64,000 nucleotides of DNA from Manis javanica. Its lineage: Eukaryota; Chordata; Mammalia; Pholidota; Manidae. The notes under the pieces were generated by a model that worked only from the letters and a program-made list of their open reading frames with translations, was not told the DNA's origin and made no database searches. Of the stretch, positions 33,736-46,288 are shown piece after piece (the stretch's first letter is position 1; each line of letters opens with the position of its first letter). Location of the stretch: assembly GCF_040802235.1 (NCBI RefSeq), contig NC_133161.1, positions 148,171,121-148,235,120 on the forward strand. Direction: 5' to 3'. Made by a program: the position numbers and the translations under genes.

Positions 33736-35518
33736 CTGACATCTTCCAGAGAGCCCTACTCTAAGAACCTCAACTTTCTTTCAAACAACCTGCATTTCCC
33801 ACTGCGCACCCGCGTGCCTTTCCTCGCCGGAAGGACCAGATGGTGAAATGGGAGGTAAAATTGCCTGAAATGCTACCATAGAAAGCTACTGCTATTCACT
33901 AAATATCACCCTCTCCAAACCCCTCCCTTCCAAGGGGAACAACATTTTACCCTGTTAATTTTCATTTTTAATTATTTTTCTCTGTTCTGAAAAAAGAATG
34001 GGGCATGAACATTCTAGAAATGTCAAATGAAAGGTTACTGAGAGAATAAGGAACAGAGAAAAAGAGCTTCTGTCACCAAAAGGAATACCATCAGAATGGT
34101 TCTTGCTCCTTGACCAAAACCAAGATGGCATCGCCCACCTGGGAAGAAACGCCGGGTGGCGAAGGGCCAGATGATGGTGGGAGGCAAGGAGGACGACGCT
34201 GCCTCTACAGGAGGCGGTAGTTTTCACCGTAGCTGATTGAGTCTTGGAGGGAAAAGCAAACTAAACCCTGCCGAGTGCCTCCTGAATGTCACGAAGACAC
34301 AGAGTGTGGAACAGATGTTTAGGTGCCAGGATGGCAAGCTGATGTGGCCATGCACGTGAGGCCGAGGCCGAGGCTGGCTGTGGCCCAGAGGTGGGGCCGC
34401 GAGCCCTCGTCGCACAGCTGGGGAGAGAGCTGTGGTGAGCTAACGGGGTGCAGGGTGCAGAGCAGGGAGGGGCGTGGTGGCTGCCAGTGTCTGCTCCTCC
34501 CAGCGGATCCCCACGACGCTGCCCAGGGACCAGGCGAAAGAAGGCAGTAGACGCTAACCACGGCCCACTTTTTATTTCATTCAACCTCAAATCTCCTTTG
34601 CAGAAATTTGAAACTGATGTTGGCTGCATACATTTATTAAAAGGGGCCTTAGGGGTTCTCTGTACCTGACTCCTCACTCTGTGAACAAGAAAACTGAAAA
34701 TAAGAAGTAATCTGCTTGTCACTTCGTCACAGGTTTTTAACACCCATTTCTGCATGTAATGTTATTTCATTAAAATAACAGATTTCTGAGAGTCACTATG
34801 AGATAAAGATTTCAGAATGTTCTGATTTTCTGTTGACATCCATTGTATTAATAAATAAGGCTTTCTTTCCAGAAAAATAGTATTGTCTATTGAGAAAATT
34901 ATGCTTGAGGATTTAGAAATATTGGAAGAAATCACAGTTTAGAGACTCAGAACAAAGTGTGGTACTCATAGTGAAGTAGAGATCCTTTGCTATACAGTAA
35001 ACAAGGACTTGTTTGTAAAGCTAAGAACTTTATTTTTCTTCCCCCTTTGAGCCAGAACCCTGATAAAGCGTTAAGGTTTCATCCCCACTTTCCAGGGAAT
35101 ATGACACAGAGCTGGTCAGCACAGGGCTGGTCGGTCTCATACAATAGTTTGGGCTCTTAACTCCTCTGTTCCACCGTTGCCTTCCGTAACCTTTAAAAAG
35201 GAGACATCATTTCACCCTCCGTAGAAACACCAGAGAGGGGACATGAGAAGTCAAGGGGGGCTGGCTCTCTCTGATGCCCCGGAATCTAGGACGTGATGGA
35301 CACTAGATGGGGTTTATCAGGCTCCCATCCTCACCACTTTAACTCATTTCTGGGGGATGGAGGGGTGGAGAATGGGGAAGCTCTCTAGGGAAGGTTGTCT
35401 TAACAGAAGACTTTCATGAGATTCAGGTAGAAGTATTTTAATTTCAACTAAGGTTGGGATTTGAATCAAGAAATTATTTCAATACACACCCAGAGTGATT
35501 TAATCTCTTTCTAGAATT
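33736..35518. other. unique intergenic DNA
   Basis: No recognised repeat or gene. A 164-codon frame on the - strand at 34261-34755 overlaps frames on + and has no domain signature. The stretch 34360-34560 is GC-rich. The AT-rich part at 34740-34900 is non-repetitive. Confidence 0.5.
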
Positions 35519-35584
35519 AAATGATAGATGATAGATGATAGATGATAGATGGATAGATAGATAAATAGATATAGATAGATAGAT

Positions 35585-35640
<56 letters not shown>

Positions 35641-35695
35641 GATAGATATAGATAGACAGATGGATAGATAGACAATAGACAATACGGATGGATAT
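35519..35695 (+). repeat. compound GATA microsatellite
   Basis: It starts with four perfect 7-bp units (ATGATAG, 35521-35548). It then becomes GATA tetranucleotides with interruptions (aaat, atat), has a long pure GATA core at about 35583-35637, and ends in GATA/GACA variants. The antisense frames reading YLSI repeats are artefacts of this array. Confidence 0.97.
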
Positions 35696-37039
35696 GTGAT
35701 GAGCAAGCAAGATTGCCTGTAAAGCTGACACTACAGGATGGCATGTGAATCTCTGGGCCACGGTTTAAGATACTGAAATGTTGGTTACCCTGCAGAGAAA
35801 AGAGCACACATCCCCTACAGGCAGGCCCCCTGGGTACTTACTGATTTATTAAGCAGACTTTACACTAAAAATAGAGGCAAAGAAAGAAGAATGTCCAGAA
35901 ATGAATCAGGGCAGCAGCTATAACAAGAGGAGACAGCATAATAATGGGAGGGATACCTGGCACTTCATAATGGAAATAATGGGAAGAAAAGCTGAAAACA
36001 ATACTGAGAAAAATGTGTAGCCTTAGGACACCCCACACACACCCCTGGGTAATAGCTCAGGTAGGTATCATCTGTCTGAAGGGCTTTTCATCAGCATCAC
36101 AAAACTGCTGTGAACTCTTCCAGTTTAAGAAACGCTCCTTTTGATGCGTCATCTCCAACCCCATTTCTCTCCTTCTCTTTGTAGCAAAATCCTTTGAAAG
36201 AGTCTCCAGCTCTCCTTGCCTTTCCCTTGAACCTGCTCGTCAGACTCAAGCTCTGCGGGCTCATGCAGACATCAACGGCCGCCACGGCAAAATCTCAGTG
36301 CCAGCACTCGGTTCCTTGAATGGGCAGCAGAGCCGACACCCAGCCGTACACACAGCTACAGCTGTTCTGGTGAAATACTGGACTAGGCCCACAGCATTGA
36401 TAAATAGGCACATTTCTGACCCATCTGAGGGCCCCTGCCAACTGCTGCTACCCCCGGAACCCACTCTTCGCCTTCTCAGGGTCCAGGAGTTAAAGGGTTA
36501 ATCCCGGGCACTGCCAGGGCTCCAGGCCCCAGCCGGCCCCAGTGGTAAGGCCACCTTCTCTTCTCATGGACCAACAGTGTGTGTGCCAGTTAAGCCCCTG
36601 AGGGTCCTGACCCCCTGGCAGCTATGCCCCCACCTCCAAGGGGAGTGCTCCAGGAAGCTTCCTGGTGTCCACCAGGCTCCTGGAAAGCCAGCCTGCCCAC
36701 TGTGGCTCTCCGGGGCCCACCCAAGATCCTGGGTCTACCAGGCCCAGAGGTTGGCAGAGGGTCCCTGGTGCCACAGGCACTCCAGTGAGCCAATGCCCAG
36801 GCTCTTCTGGCCTCCCAGCTCGGGCCCAGGGCTGCTGGTGCTCATTCTAGTCTTGCCTTCATGCAACTGCAGAGGACCGTGGCCTCCATAGGACTCCTTC
36901 AGGAACGAGCTAAGGGCAGCAGGGGCAACAGGCGGGCAGGAAGGAATGGGTGGGGCCCTTGAGGACAGAGGTCAGGGTACCCAGAGCATGAGTCACTGCT
37001 GAATTTCACCACCATCAACAGAACAGACTCATTAAAACC
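35696..37039. other. unique intergenic DNA
   Basis: GC-rich at 36490-36960 with random frames (104 codons at 36577). No repeat or exon is recognised. Confidence 0.5.
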
Positions 37040-37270
37040 CCTCAACACTCACCCATCTCAAGAATTAACAGCAATCATTTAGTTAATAAAAATGACAGCA
37101 ATCACGATAACATTCGCTCTGTGTCTAGTAAGTACCAACGCATGTAAGTACTTAACGATCATAATCACCACCATTTTTACAGATGAGAGAACTTGCGTGC
37201 GGAAAAGTTCTTTGAAGCTTGAATGTCAGAACCTAGATGGACACTCAGCCCGTCTGCACCCGGCCGGTGC
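37040..37270 (-). repeat. MIR SINE (antisense)
   Basis: aatgacagcaatcacgataa, cattcgctctgtgtctagta, agtaccaacgcatgtaagta, caccatttttacagatgaga follow antisense MIR order. The distal part is weak. Confidence 0.65.
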
Positions 37271-37667
37271 TCTCAGCGGACACAGCGCTCTGCCTCCTGT
37301 TTGGCCTAAAGGATCATATTCCACCCGATTAAAATGTGACATTCCAAAGTGATTTTCTTGATTAATCGATAAAGATTTTTAACACACAAAATCAGTAATA
37401 TAAGGGCTAAAACATTTGGGAAGGTAGAACAATTGTAATGTAATTGCTTTTCAATAGAAGCCGAGAGCAGGGAAGCTCTGTGTGTTTGATGCAGCCCCTC
37501 TTCACCAAAGCATCGCTCAGACCAGGGCTCCGTTTAGCCAGCGACAGCCTCCTCGAACAAGAGACCACCCCAACAATCTCTAAAACTTAACAAGGGATTT
37601 GGAATTTATTACAATGGTTTGATGAACAATTCATAGCATGGCTATGTCATGATGGAATTATAATATA
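37271..37667. other. unique AT-rich DNA
   Basis: Nothing is recognised upstream of the antisense L1 tail. Confidence 0.45.
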
Positions 37668-37923
37668 TTTAGCTAGCTTTTTTTTCTTTTTAATTTTATT
37701 TTGGCATCATTAATCTACAATTACATGAAGGACATTATGTTTACTAGGCTCCCCCCTGCACAAGTCCCCCCCACAGCTCCATTCATAGTCACTGTCCATC
37801 AACATAGTAAGATGCTGTAGAATCACCACTTGTCTTCTCTCTGTGGCACAGCCCTCCCATGCCCCCCTCCACTATACATGCTAATCGTAATGCCTCCTTT
37901 CTTTTTTTTAGCTAGCTTTTTTA
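37668..37923 (-). mobile_element. antisense L1 3' UTR with target duplications
   Basis: TTTAGCTAGCTTTTTT occurs on both sides (from 37668 and from 37907). The insert begins with a T-rich tract (antisense poly(A)). It then gives the reverse complement of the L1 3' UTR seen at 30541-30754: ggcatcattaatctacaatt, agtcactgtccatcaacata, gtaagatgctgtagaatcac, cttgtcttctctctgtggca. Only about 220 bp of the 3' end was copied, so it has no coding content. Confidence 0.9.
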
Positions 37924-38154
37924 AAAGATAAAGGGGGATTTCTTTTAGGTTGTTATAGATCACTTTTATATTTGTTTATTTTACCATGCTGACTGTTGAA
38001 TATGTTGATTATCACCTCGCCTCCCACTAGCATTTGAACTCCCTGCTCCTTGAAACATGCTTCTGGTCCACTTGAACGCAGCACAACCTTTCCTCCTGTT
38101 CACCACGGAAACTTCCATTTTCCTCTACTGGACATTCATCATCTCCAGATCTGA
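37924..38154. other. AT-rich unique DNA
   Basis: Continuation of the host sequence after the L1 insertion. The part from 38020 could already be L2 but is not clear. Confidence 0.4.
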
Positions 38155-38390
38155 CTGTGTCCTGGGCTCAGTCTCGGGACCTCTACTCTTTTTTGTCCGT
38201 ACTCTCTCCCTTGGCCATCATATCCAGCCTTAAAATACCATCCATACACTGGACATCCACAAATGTGTATCTCCAGTCTTACCTCTTTTCTAAATGCCAG
38301 ATTACCAAATCCAAATGGTTCTTGGATAGCTCCCCAACGTCTCTAAAAGGCATCTTACATCTATTATGTCTAAGACTTGACAATTCCCAT
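38155..38390 (+). repeat. L2 LINE ORF2 3' fragment
   Basis: gtcctgggctcagtctcggg, acctctactcttttttgtcc, actctctcccttggccatca, gtgtatctccagtcttacct, aaaaggcatcttacatctat match the conserved end of L2 ORF2 ('ctgggctcagtccttggacctc ... ctccagcccagacctct ... aggcatctcaaact'). It is interrupted near 38390 by LTR sequence. Confidence 0.8.
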
Positions 38391-38785
38391 TTTACAGAGA
38401 AAACCAGTTAAGGTGTACACACAAAGCTTATTTTAGCTTATTTTGCAAGACTAACTTGACTGGGGTCATTACTTGTTTATGCCTCTGGAAATCAAAAGTT
38501 AATCTTGGAACTGTTTCCCAAGGTTGATACAGGTAAACCACTGACCAATTCCCTATCATTTAAGAAAATCCGACTACTAGAAGCAATCACTGGTAAGAAT
38601 ACACAGTCATGGCCTTCTCACTATAGAAGCTGCTTCATAACAACACACCTACCCCTGAGCCTCAAACCATGTTTTGGTCTGAGTGTTTGGGTCTGCAAAC
38701 CTTTTGATGTGTGCACCAATAAATTGTTACTAACTACTGCTTTGGCAATTCAATGGTTTTACTTGTTATTAGTGAATTTTTGACA
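38391..38785 (+). mobile_element. ERV LTR (same family as 51580-51984)
   Basis: Read on +, it shares ordered blocks with the reverse complement of 51580-51984: gcttattttgcaagactaac, atgcctctggaaatcaaaag, gtttcccaaggttgatacag, gaccaattccctatcattta, tggttttacttgttattagt, tttttgaca. AATAAA is at 38718-38723, and the 3' end tttttgaca closes with CA. The 5' boundary is unclear because the first 60 bases match the other LTR poorly, so this copy may be 5'-truncated. No internal sequence adjoins it and I found no target duplication. Confidence 0.8.
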
Positions 38786-40839
38786 CTAGCGTTTGCCAAT
38801 GCCTAGCTCCGCCCTGGCCAGCGCACGGAACGCTATACTTTGAGCTGCTTGGCTGTTGATTGGGACCGTGTAACTAATCCTACCAGTGAAATGTGGCCAT
38901 CAGGGGTACAGGTCACATCTGGCCCAAGGCGGCAAGAAGCCCATGCCCTCTTCCCCAGCCCCTACCTAGTCACTGGGAGTTAGCTGTTCAGATGGTGGGG
39001 CTACAGGTGGCAGAGCCTCTCACGGCCTGGGCTTCTGAGGAACTATGCTGTCCCTTCGTCTCATCAACCAGAATAGGACAGACAGTGTGATCAGGAAATC
39101 AAGACGTGGAAACCTTGGACTGTTACCAGAACATAACCTGAGTCCATTAGGATTAATACAAAATTTCCTACCAGAAGTTGGGTGCCCTGGTAAACAATAA
39201 CCCAAAACACGTGTCTCTGACTTCACAGATGGTCATTGGCAAGGAAATTGACTTGAGAAGCTAGAAAGCCTGTGACTCATGCTCTGTAGTGACTAAATAT
39301 TCAGTGAAACTGTCACTCTGTGACTTGAGAAATAAGATCCTGATCTGAGTGAACCAGCAGCCTTAGGGGAAAACGTGTGAGGGTGTTTGTTTAGGGACAT
39401 TGTGGTGTTGGGGCTCGGTGTTATAAGGTAGGCATAAGCCCAGGAGAAAATTGTGCAGTTTGAAAGTAGAAATGAAAGGAAATTGAGAGATTTAGGAATT
39501 GGGGCTTTGCAAGGTTAAAGAAAAAAAAAAGAGCCCGACTGCTTCTAGACTCCAAATAGAATTTAAGAGTCAAGTCAGAAAGCAATTTTAAGGGAGATGC
39601 CAATAAAATGTTTCAACAGATTATATTACCTAAGGGCAAGGATGAGATTAAGGATATATTGCTCAGTAAATCTTTTTCAACTGTATAAAATTACTTATGT
39701 CAAATACCCAGAGTAAAACCAGCCCACACAAGAGGGAGAGAGAAAAGCCGTGGAGGCGAAACGGAAAGGAACGCAGCAGACACGAGAAAAGTGTCCCAAA
39801 GGAACGGTGGCATCTGTCTCCTCTCTTCCCTCCCCTTTTGGGAGAATCTGGCCCTGAAACTGTGAGGTGGGCGGAGGAAGGCAGCCCTCCACCCGGAGCA
39901 GGGGCGGGGCGGCTCTGGGGCCCCGGGGGGCGAGGGCCTGAATGAGGGGGGCACGTGCCTAGGACAGCTGCCCGGGTGGGCACCGGAATGGGGCGCGGAG
40001 AGGGTCACCCAGAGGAGGGAGCATGGGGGGCAGGCCTCAGGGGTGCAGAGGGCATCCCTGTGCAGTGGGGGCTGTCCGAGGGCATCAGCGTGGAGGCGCA
40101 CGCGGCCCCGGGGCAGCCAAGGGGCTGGGGGGCTGGTGCAGATTGGGCATGTGGGACGAAGCCTGAGCCGGGTGACAGAGCCGCCCATAGGAGGACAGCC
40201 TGTCACGGCGTTTCGGAGCCCAGGTGAAAAGGCGTTCCCATGGAGGGTGCCCACGTATGGGCATCAGAGACCCAGCCGGGTGGGGAAGCAGCCCGCGGAG
40301 GGGCAGCTTGGCATGGCAGCAGATCTGGGGCGGGATGAGGGGGCACCCACGCTGGGTGAGCACACCAGGCAGGACGTCACAGCAACGAGGAGGGTGTTCG
40401 TGCAGGGGCCGGGCAGCAGCAGGGGATGCCAGGCACTGACGGAATAAGGAAATTGGGAGGCAGATTTCGGGGTCAGGGAAGCGCACTTCAAGTACAAAAG
40501 GGAAGGGGCTCTGAAGGAGCCCCACGAGGCATCAGTTTGAACTTGTATATGTTATACTCGATATGATATTTAATAAAAATATTAATACAGATGTGCATGT
40601 GTCTGCATCTCCACAGACACGCACACAGATTCTGCAGCCACCCTGAGGGCCTGAGTGGGCACACCAGTGCCCGGATCGCGGCCTCTGAGCTCGCCATCTC
40701 CACCAAAGAAGCCAGGGCTCCACAGAGGAATGGCTGACAGCAGAGCTGGAGCAGGAAACATGTATAAAGAGCTTGAAGTATCTTCTTTTCGTAGAAAACA
40801 AGGAATTGCTCAAAGAATGCTAAAGACATGTCGTAAGGA
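38786..40839. other. unique DNA, GC-rich at 39830-40450
   Basis: GC-rich sequence at 39830-40450 opens frames on both strands (184 codons on - at 39700-40254, 134 on + at 40043-40447). These are overlapping and low-complexity, so non-coding. No repeat is recognised. Confidence 0.5.
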
Positions 40840-41650
40840 CAGAGATGCCTGCTCAAAGGGGCATTCACGGGTCAAATCAATGACAATTGGATCACCAAAA
40901 TAAATAATGATGGTAATGGATTATAATCCATTAAGTAAAATGGAAACTATACATACACTCTAATACAAATTGATAAATGAATACATTGCAAGTTTGATGA
41001 CAAATGGGACCTATACATAGTTCCAAAATAGCTTCCCACAACAGTTCGTGATTCTGGATGGAAAATGTACGCTTTACGGTGGAGAAGCAAGGAAGACTCA
41101 TCTCATGGGTGACCAAAGGGATAGATTCAAGCCGTGTCACCCAAGAGCCTGTGATGAGAACACAGCATCTTCTCTGCAAGGGTCCTGACAAAATGCACAG
41201 CTTAAATCCGATAATGGGGAAACATGAAACAAATGCAAACGGAGGGACAAGGGACAGGGGACACAGTATTGATCTATAACCTTCAAGAGTGTCACAGGAA
41301 GGCAAGTCCAGGAAAGACTGAGGACCGGGACCACAGTGAGAGACACTCTAGGGATGACATGACAATGAGAAGCGACTCGTGATTTGGAACTGGGTTCTTT
41401 TGCTCTAAAGAACATTTTTTAAATATTGGCAAAGATTGTATGTGTCTGAGGATTAGGTGACATAATCCATTCGTGTTGATTCCTAGTTCTAATGATTACA
41501 CTTTGGTTACACAGAAGAGCGTCCTTGCATACTTAGGGGCATCAGATCAGCAACTTGATTTCAAGTGGCTCAGGGAAAAGGTCTTTGTGCCATAGCTGCA
41601 GCTTTTCTATGTGCTTGAGAAAGTTTCAAAATAAAATGATAATTATAATA
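40840..41650 (+). repeat. old L1 3' UTR (L1M type)
   Basis: aataaataatgatggtaatg, gataatccattaag-like text, ggtggagaagcaaggaagac, taatggggaaacatgaaaca, aaatgcaaacggagggacaa, ccttcaagagtgtcacagga, gttctaatgattacactttg, aaagtttcaaaataaaatga follow the order of an old mammalian L1 3' UTR and end in an A-rich tail. Its reading frames are not coding. Confidence 0.75.
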
Positions 41651-42954
41651 ATAAGCAAAAATAGAACTGTGACTATGGCTACCGCTTCCGGCACATGCAG
41701 ATGACTGGGAATCAAATGGAAAGCAGCTCTCTACGTCTTTGAAAGATTAAGACCCTGTTGGGTCCCAACCTTTCCAGTCAGAACACAGGCTGGGCCTGTT
41801 TCCCAAAGTCAGTGTCAGTTGTGGCTGAAGAAGAAGATGGTAAAAGGAAAAATCTCCCATGCCAGGAGCCAAGGACAGAAAGGACAAGCTCTGGGGGCAG
41901 AGCGCGCCCCTCTGCAGTGCCCGCCCGGGGACCCGGGAGTTCTGAGCGCCGGCCACTGCTTGTGCGTGCTGGAGGTTGTGCGTGGGGCCCGTGGCAGAGC
42001 GGGTCACCCTCCTTTTCCGTCCACAGCTTCCAGGGGAAGAGGAGCCGGGCCCAGGTCTGAAGCAGAGACTGGGACGCTCCCCGCAGAGCCCTGGGCTCTG
42101 AGCCCGGGACCGTGAGCGGCCACTCCCTGGAACTGGGCTTTTGGAGAAGGGGAACTGATGGTTTGGTGACTAGGATACACACTGCAGTCTCCGTGGTCAG
42201 TAGTCACCAAAACCTGGTTCTCCTCCCTTCCGTTCTCAGCCCAAATGGCCCAAACGGGGCTAGTTTAGGCCCGCGGATGGTGAGCAGGGGCCACAGGGCA
42301 GAGGCAGAGAAGCCCAGCTGCTGTTCCCCACTCCCTCCCGGCAGCAGTGGCTGGAGAAGCCATGTGCTCCGGGGGCGCAGCTACCAGGTGCCAGATTCTC
42401 TGCGGGCCTGGGTCCTGAGGGTCACCGCGGAGGCAGACACCAGGAGCCTAGAAACAGAGGGAGCAAGTAATAAAGGTGTTTTTGGATTGAACCACTAAGT
42501 TAGGAAGCTGTCCATTACTGTAGTGTCATGTCTCCTGTCTAGGCACTTCCTTCATTCAAAAAATAAACCTGGAAAGAGGGAAGGTAAAAGACAGGAGTGT
42601 CTCACTGACGATAAAAGAAGAGAGTAAGATTGATATCTTTGTGCGATACCACTGCAAATTAAGCAAAGAGATGGGGGACCCGGATCTCCCGGTAGCCACA
42701 GCAACCCTGGCATAGGAGCAGGGACGGAACTGTGCTTCCACACGCCCAGTCCTCTGAGAGGAAGCCACCTGCTGATTCGTGGTCCTTCAGACACTCCGGC
42801 TCTTGGGCCCTAAGGTGGGGCTCCTGCTAGTTCTTGGTCTTAGGATTTCTGCTCCTCACCCACCTCTGGTTTGGATAAAAACCCTCAAACTGATCTCTGG
42901 ATTTGGCATACTGGATTTCTTACAATACCTGACACCCACTAGATGTTTTCAGGG
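41651..42954. other. unique DNA; possible MLT-type LTR relic at 42330-42540
   Basis: gagcaagtaataaaggtgtt, tggattgaaccactaagtta, ctgtccattactgtagtgtc resembles the end of MaLR/MLT1 LTRs ('aataaatttctgttgtttaagcc ... gtttgtggtactttgttat'). The assignment is weak. The part at 41900-42120 is CpG-rich without a gene. Confidence 0.35.
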
Positions 42955-42975
42955 TTTTTTTGTTTTGTTTTGTTT
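42955..42975 (+). repeat. short (TTTTG)n run
   Basis: Three to four TTTTG units. Confidence 0.8.
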
Positions 42976-44639
42976 AATTTGTTTGATATTCTTGACAGAA
43001 AACCTGGCTCAACTGACAGAATAAAGACCCTACAAGATACGTCATCATTTCTGCACACCAGAAATTCTCCCTAATGGGGGGCCACCAACCCACTACCGAG
43101 GGCACAACACAGCTGCCAATATTATACGAGATAGTTTATAGTACAAGTTCACCAAATATAGATTTTGGTCAAATGCCCAATGGTCAAAGTGTTAAAATCA
43201 ATACTCAGTGAACGCCGTGTCAAAGCTGAAAATAGCCATTGTAGAAGGAAGTTATGGGGTAAAAAATGTATTATTTTATTTAAGTGTATACAAAACTTAC
43301 ACCTATACAAAATGTATTATTATACCAAAAATAGTATGATTATTGCAATTTTATCACTAAACTTTTAGAAGTGAAATTTTGAAATTTTAAGCTTGACTTC
43401 AGGAGCAGTATTTCTTTAACACAGTCAGCTGCTCGGTGGCTCCTATACAAAGCACTCGTGAGGAAATATCTCATTAAAATTGGCAAAAGAACAAGAAATC
43501 TGGGGGAACCTAATTTTTTCTAGTGTTTTCCTCTTTCGGTCTACTCCAGTATTCTTTTTTATAGCTGGTGTTTGTAGGTGATTTTAAAGCCTTCCCTTCT
43601 CATGAAATTTGGAGGTCACAAAGGACATTCTTACGTCATTCTTACAAGACATAAAGAAATACCAAATGAAATTTTTCTCAAAAGAATCATAGCCTAAATG
43701 AATTAGAAAACAAAAATTTTTAATAGTTCTTAAAGCTTATTTTGTTTGATATATTAATCATTTTATATTACAACTGTGACATAATCATATTTTTATCCTT
43801 CTTTATATTATTTAAATTCTTATATTTATTTGATGAAAAAGGATAACTTCCTGAAGTTACCTTCCTTTTCCTATGAACTGTTAACCTATGTCCTTATTTT
43901 TCTACTTAAAGATTCTTCATTATTTTTGTACAAAAATTGAACAGCTTTCATGATAATTGTTCTATTTTATAATTATGGTAATAAATATGCCTTCATACTT
44001 TTAATGTACTGGGAATGTTCATATATAAATTACACAGAGATTTTCACTCTAACATAGAATGCTCACTTATAATTAAAGTGAGCTCACTTATATTTAAATA
44101 AATTTGAATAACATGTCAGATCTGTATCGCTTATATTGCTAAACTGCTTAGACACGATAGCAAAGCAAAAGATGATGCTGTTATTGACCACATATGAGTC
44201 CAAAGGTGCCCAAAGTTATGTTTTAACCTTCACCTAGGCTGGTCCAATACCCGAGGAGAATGACCGAGGATGAACAGATTTTTAGGCCAAATTCCTGGGG
44301 TGAAGCCAAACTTTGGTGTATCTCTAGTGTGTACAAACGATACTTTGAAGAATCTGAAATCTAGAATTTACAAGTGAGTGCCAAAGACCACATGCACCCA
44401 GGCAGTTTAACAAGGAAGCAATCTCGCCAATTAGCTCATGTATATGGGATTGAGCCAGGTTAGCAAAGGGCTCCAGGGGCGGAGCGTGAAGCAAAATCCC
44501 TAGACACAAAAGAAGGGATGGAGAAACAGTTTTCCCTAGCTTTGGTGAAGAAGATTAATACTAACTAAATAGAAAGCTCATCCAAAATGTCTAACCAGAA
44601 GGCAGATGATGAGTCAAAGTTCTGGGCCGTCTTCCCATC
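42976..44639. other. AT-rich DNA, nothing recognised
   Basis: This is the most AT-rich long stretch in the window, especially 43680-44110. It has no named repeat and no frame above 67 codons. It may be very old LINE sequence. Confidence 0.5.
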
Positions 44640-44790
44640 TCTGCTGTCTACCGGCTGCTCCACTTTAATCAAGACATGCAATCTTGATGGGCCTGAGTTT
44701 TCCCATCTATAACGTGCAGGTAACAGTATTACAGTATCAAACTGATAAAGTATAGGAACATTGAAATTATCATAACTTTAAAGCTCTACA
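44640..44790 (+). repeat. MIR SINE, diverged
   Basis: gggcctgagttttcccatct, ataacgtgcaggtaacagta recall the sense MIR phrase 'gcctcagtttcctcatctgtaaaatggg'. The surroundings are weak. Confidence 0.45.
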
Positions 44791-44879
44791 TAAAGTAAAC
44801 ATCCAGGTAAGCTCTTCATTAAAAAAATCTCTATTCTGATCACTCCCTCACCTCCCCAGTATGTGTGATACTGTTTTGA

Positions 44880-45050
44880 TTGCACTTACATGTGATGCTA
44901 TAAAAAACAATATTACCAAATATTACCATAATTCCCATTTACAGGTGAGGAAACTGAGGCACAGAGCAAAGACCACGTAGTTTGGAAGCATATAACTCAT
45001 CGAATTTACTGGCAAGATGCAATCTGAGAAACTCCAGGCTGAATGTAGAT
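44880..45050 (-). repeat. MIR SINE (antisense)
   Basis: accataattcccatttacag, gtgaggaaactgaggcacag, agcaaagaccacgtagtttg match the reverse complement of MIR. The central GAGGAAACTGAGGCACAGAG block is perfectly preserved. Confidence 0.8.
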
Positions 45051-45774
45051 CTCAGCGCTCAGTTACTTTGTGAAGCAAATGTCTCTGATGCAAAAACCTC
45101 AAGCTTTGTTGAAAACCCCCTAGTCGGATACCCAAGGAGAAGACTCAGCATTGAGTCCTTTCATAGTATGAAGCTAAGTTTCCAAGAATAAAAAGATACG
45201 GTTTAAGTACTGGGAAAGGAAGACTGGTGTCTAAAATATGCTTTTATGTAAGGTGCTCGAATGTTCATTGCAAAACCCAGCAGAACTTCTGAGATGGAGC
45301 ACGTGACCCATCACATGCCTCAAAGTTCAATCTCGAAAGCCCCAAATGAAATCAGCCACATGGGGTCGGCCAGCCCCGGAGTGAGCGGCCTGCCGGGACA
45401 AGCGGACCCTGCTGGAACGGGTCACATGCACATGTGCACAGCGGGGCACCACCCAGTCGGCCCAGAGATGGCTACGCTCAAGAGCTCCTTCCAAACGGGT
45501 GTGGGAGGCCCACGCCCCACCCTATCCCCCCATCCCCCATCCCCATCCCAAGCAAGGCACAAGATCCTAAAGCTCTCTGCTAATCTGGGGGCAGTGGGCA
45601 GGCCTAAAACTCAGCTCTTCTTTATGACAGCGTCAGTGTCGACCCACTGAGGGAAATGGGCACATTCGTTGTAGTTTACGGTTTGAGTCTCACTTTGACT
45701 TATTCCCAGAAGTGACAGAAAATGCTTCCCTTGCCCCACAGCCCTTCCCCAACACAGCGGCTTGGGTCACAGGT
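45051..45774. other. unique intergenic DNA
   Basis: A C-rich tract with repeated ccccatc units lies at 45520-45550. A 129-codon frame at 45261-45650 shows no known domain. No repeat is assigned. Confidence 0.45.
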
Positions 45775-46288
45775 GGGAGTGTTGGATTCCCCTGAGGAAG
45801 GCGCCGCCCCAAATCACTCACCAAAGACGTTTCTTGATGCAACAAGCAAGAGGAATTTATTCAGAAGCCAACTAGTTGGGGTCCAAGTCTGCCCGTCGCA
45901 GCGGGTCTCAACAAGGACCCTGAGTACTTACAACTAAGTGGTTATATAGGATTTTCTGAGGCATTTAGCCCTAGAGACTTACCATGGTTACAGATTATGT
46001 TGTAGTAACAAGATAACAATACTACATAGCAAGATAACAATACTACAAAGGCAGTAATTTTTCAAACCTACGATTTCTGAGTTGGTGCCACGTCCTGGGG
46101 GTGTAGCAAGGTAGGGTCAGCTTTTATGTTTAACTAACCCAAAGGTTAGCGCTGCCAGCAGTCATGATTGATTAACTTGTTTTTCCAGAGGAGTTACCTG
46201 GTTTCAGTTGTTCCCTCTGAGTCATATATCAGAATGGCTTTTTGGGCTTCAAGATGGCTACTCTTAGGCTAACTTATTTCTCAGGGAG
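45775..46288 (-). mobile_element. solo ERV LTR with 5-bp target duplications
   Basis: GGGAG at 45775-45779 and again at 46284-46288 flanks a 504-bp element (45780-46283). Read on the - strand, it starts TGAGAAATAAG and ends CCAACA, the TG...CA termini of an LTR. Also on -, a TATA box (CCTATATAACC) lies at about 45940-45950 and AATAAA at 45856-45861, spaced as in class I (gamma-type) LTRs with U3, R and U5. No internal retroviral sequence lies on either side, so the provirus was probably lost by recombination between its two LTRs. Confidence 0.88.

Noticed and set aside
35519..35695. CRISPR array
   Set aside because: It is a simple tetranucleotide array without unique spacers, in a mammalian genome.
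35474..35807. Antisense YLSI-repeat proteins
   Set aside because: They are translations of the GATA microsatellite.
38361..38790. Target duplication around the 38.4 kb LTR
   Set aside because: ctatta on the left and ctagcg on the right share only three bases, and the 5' LTR boundary is unclear.
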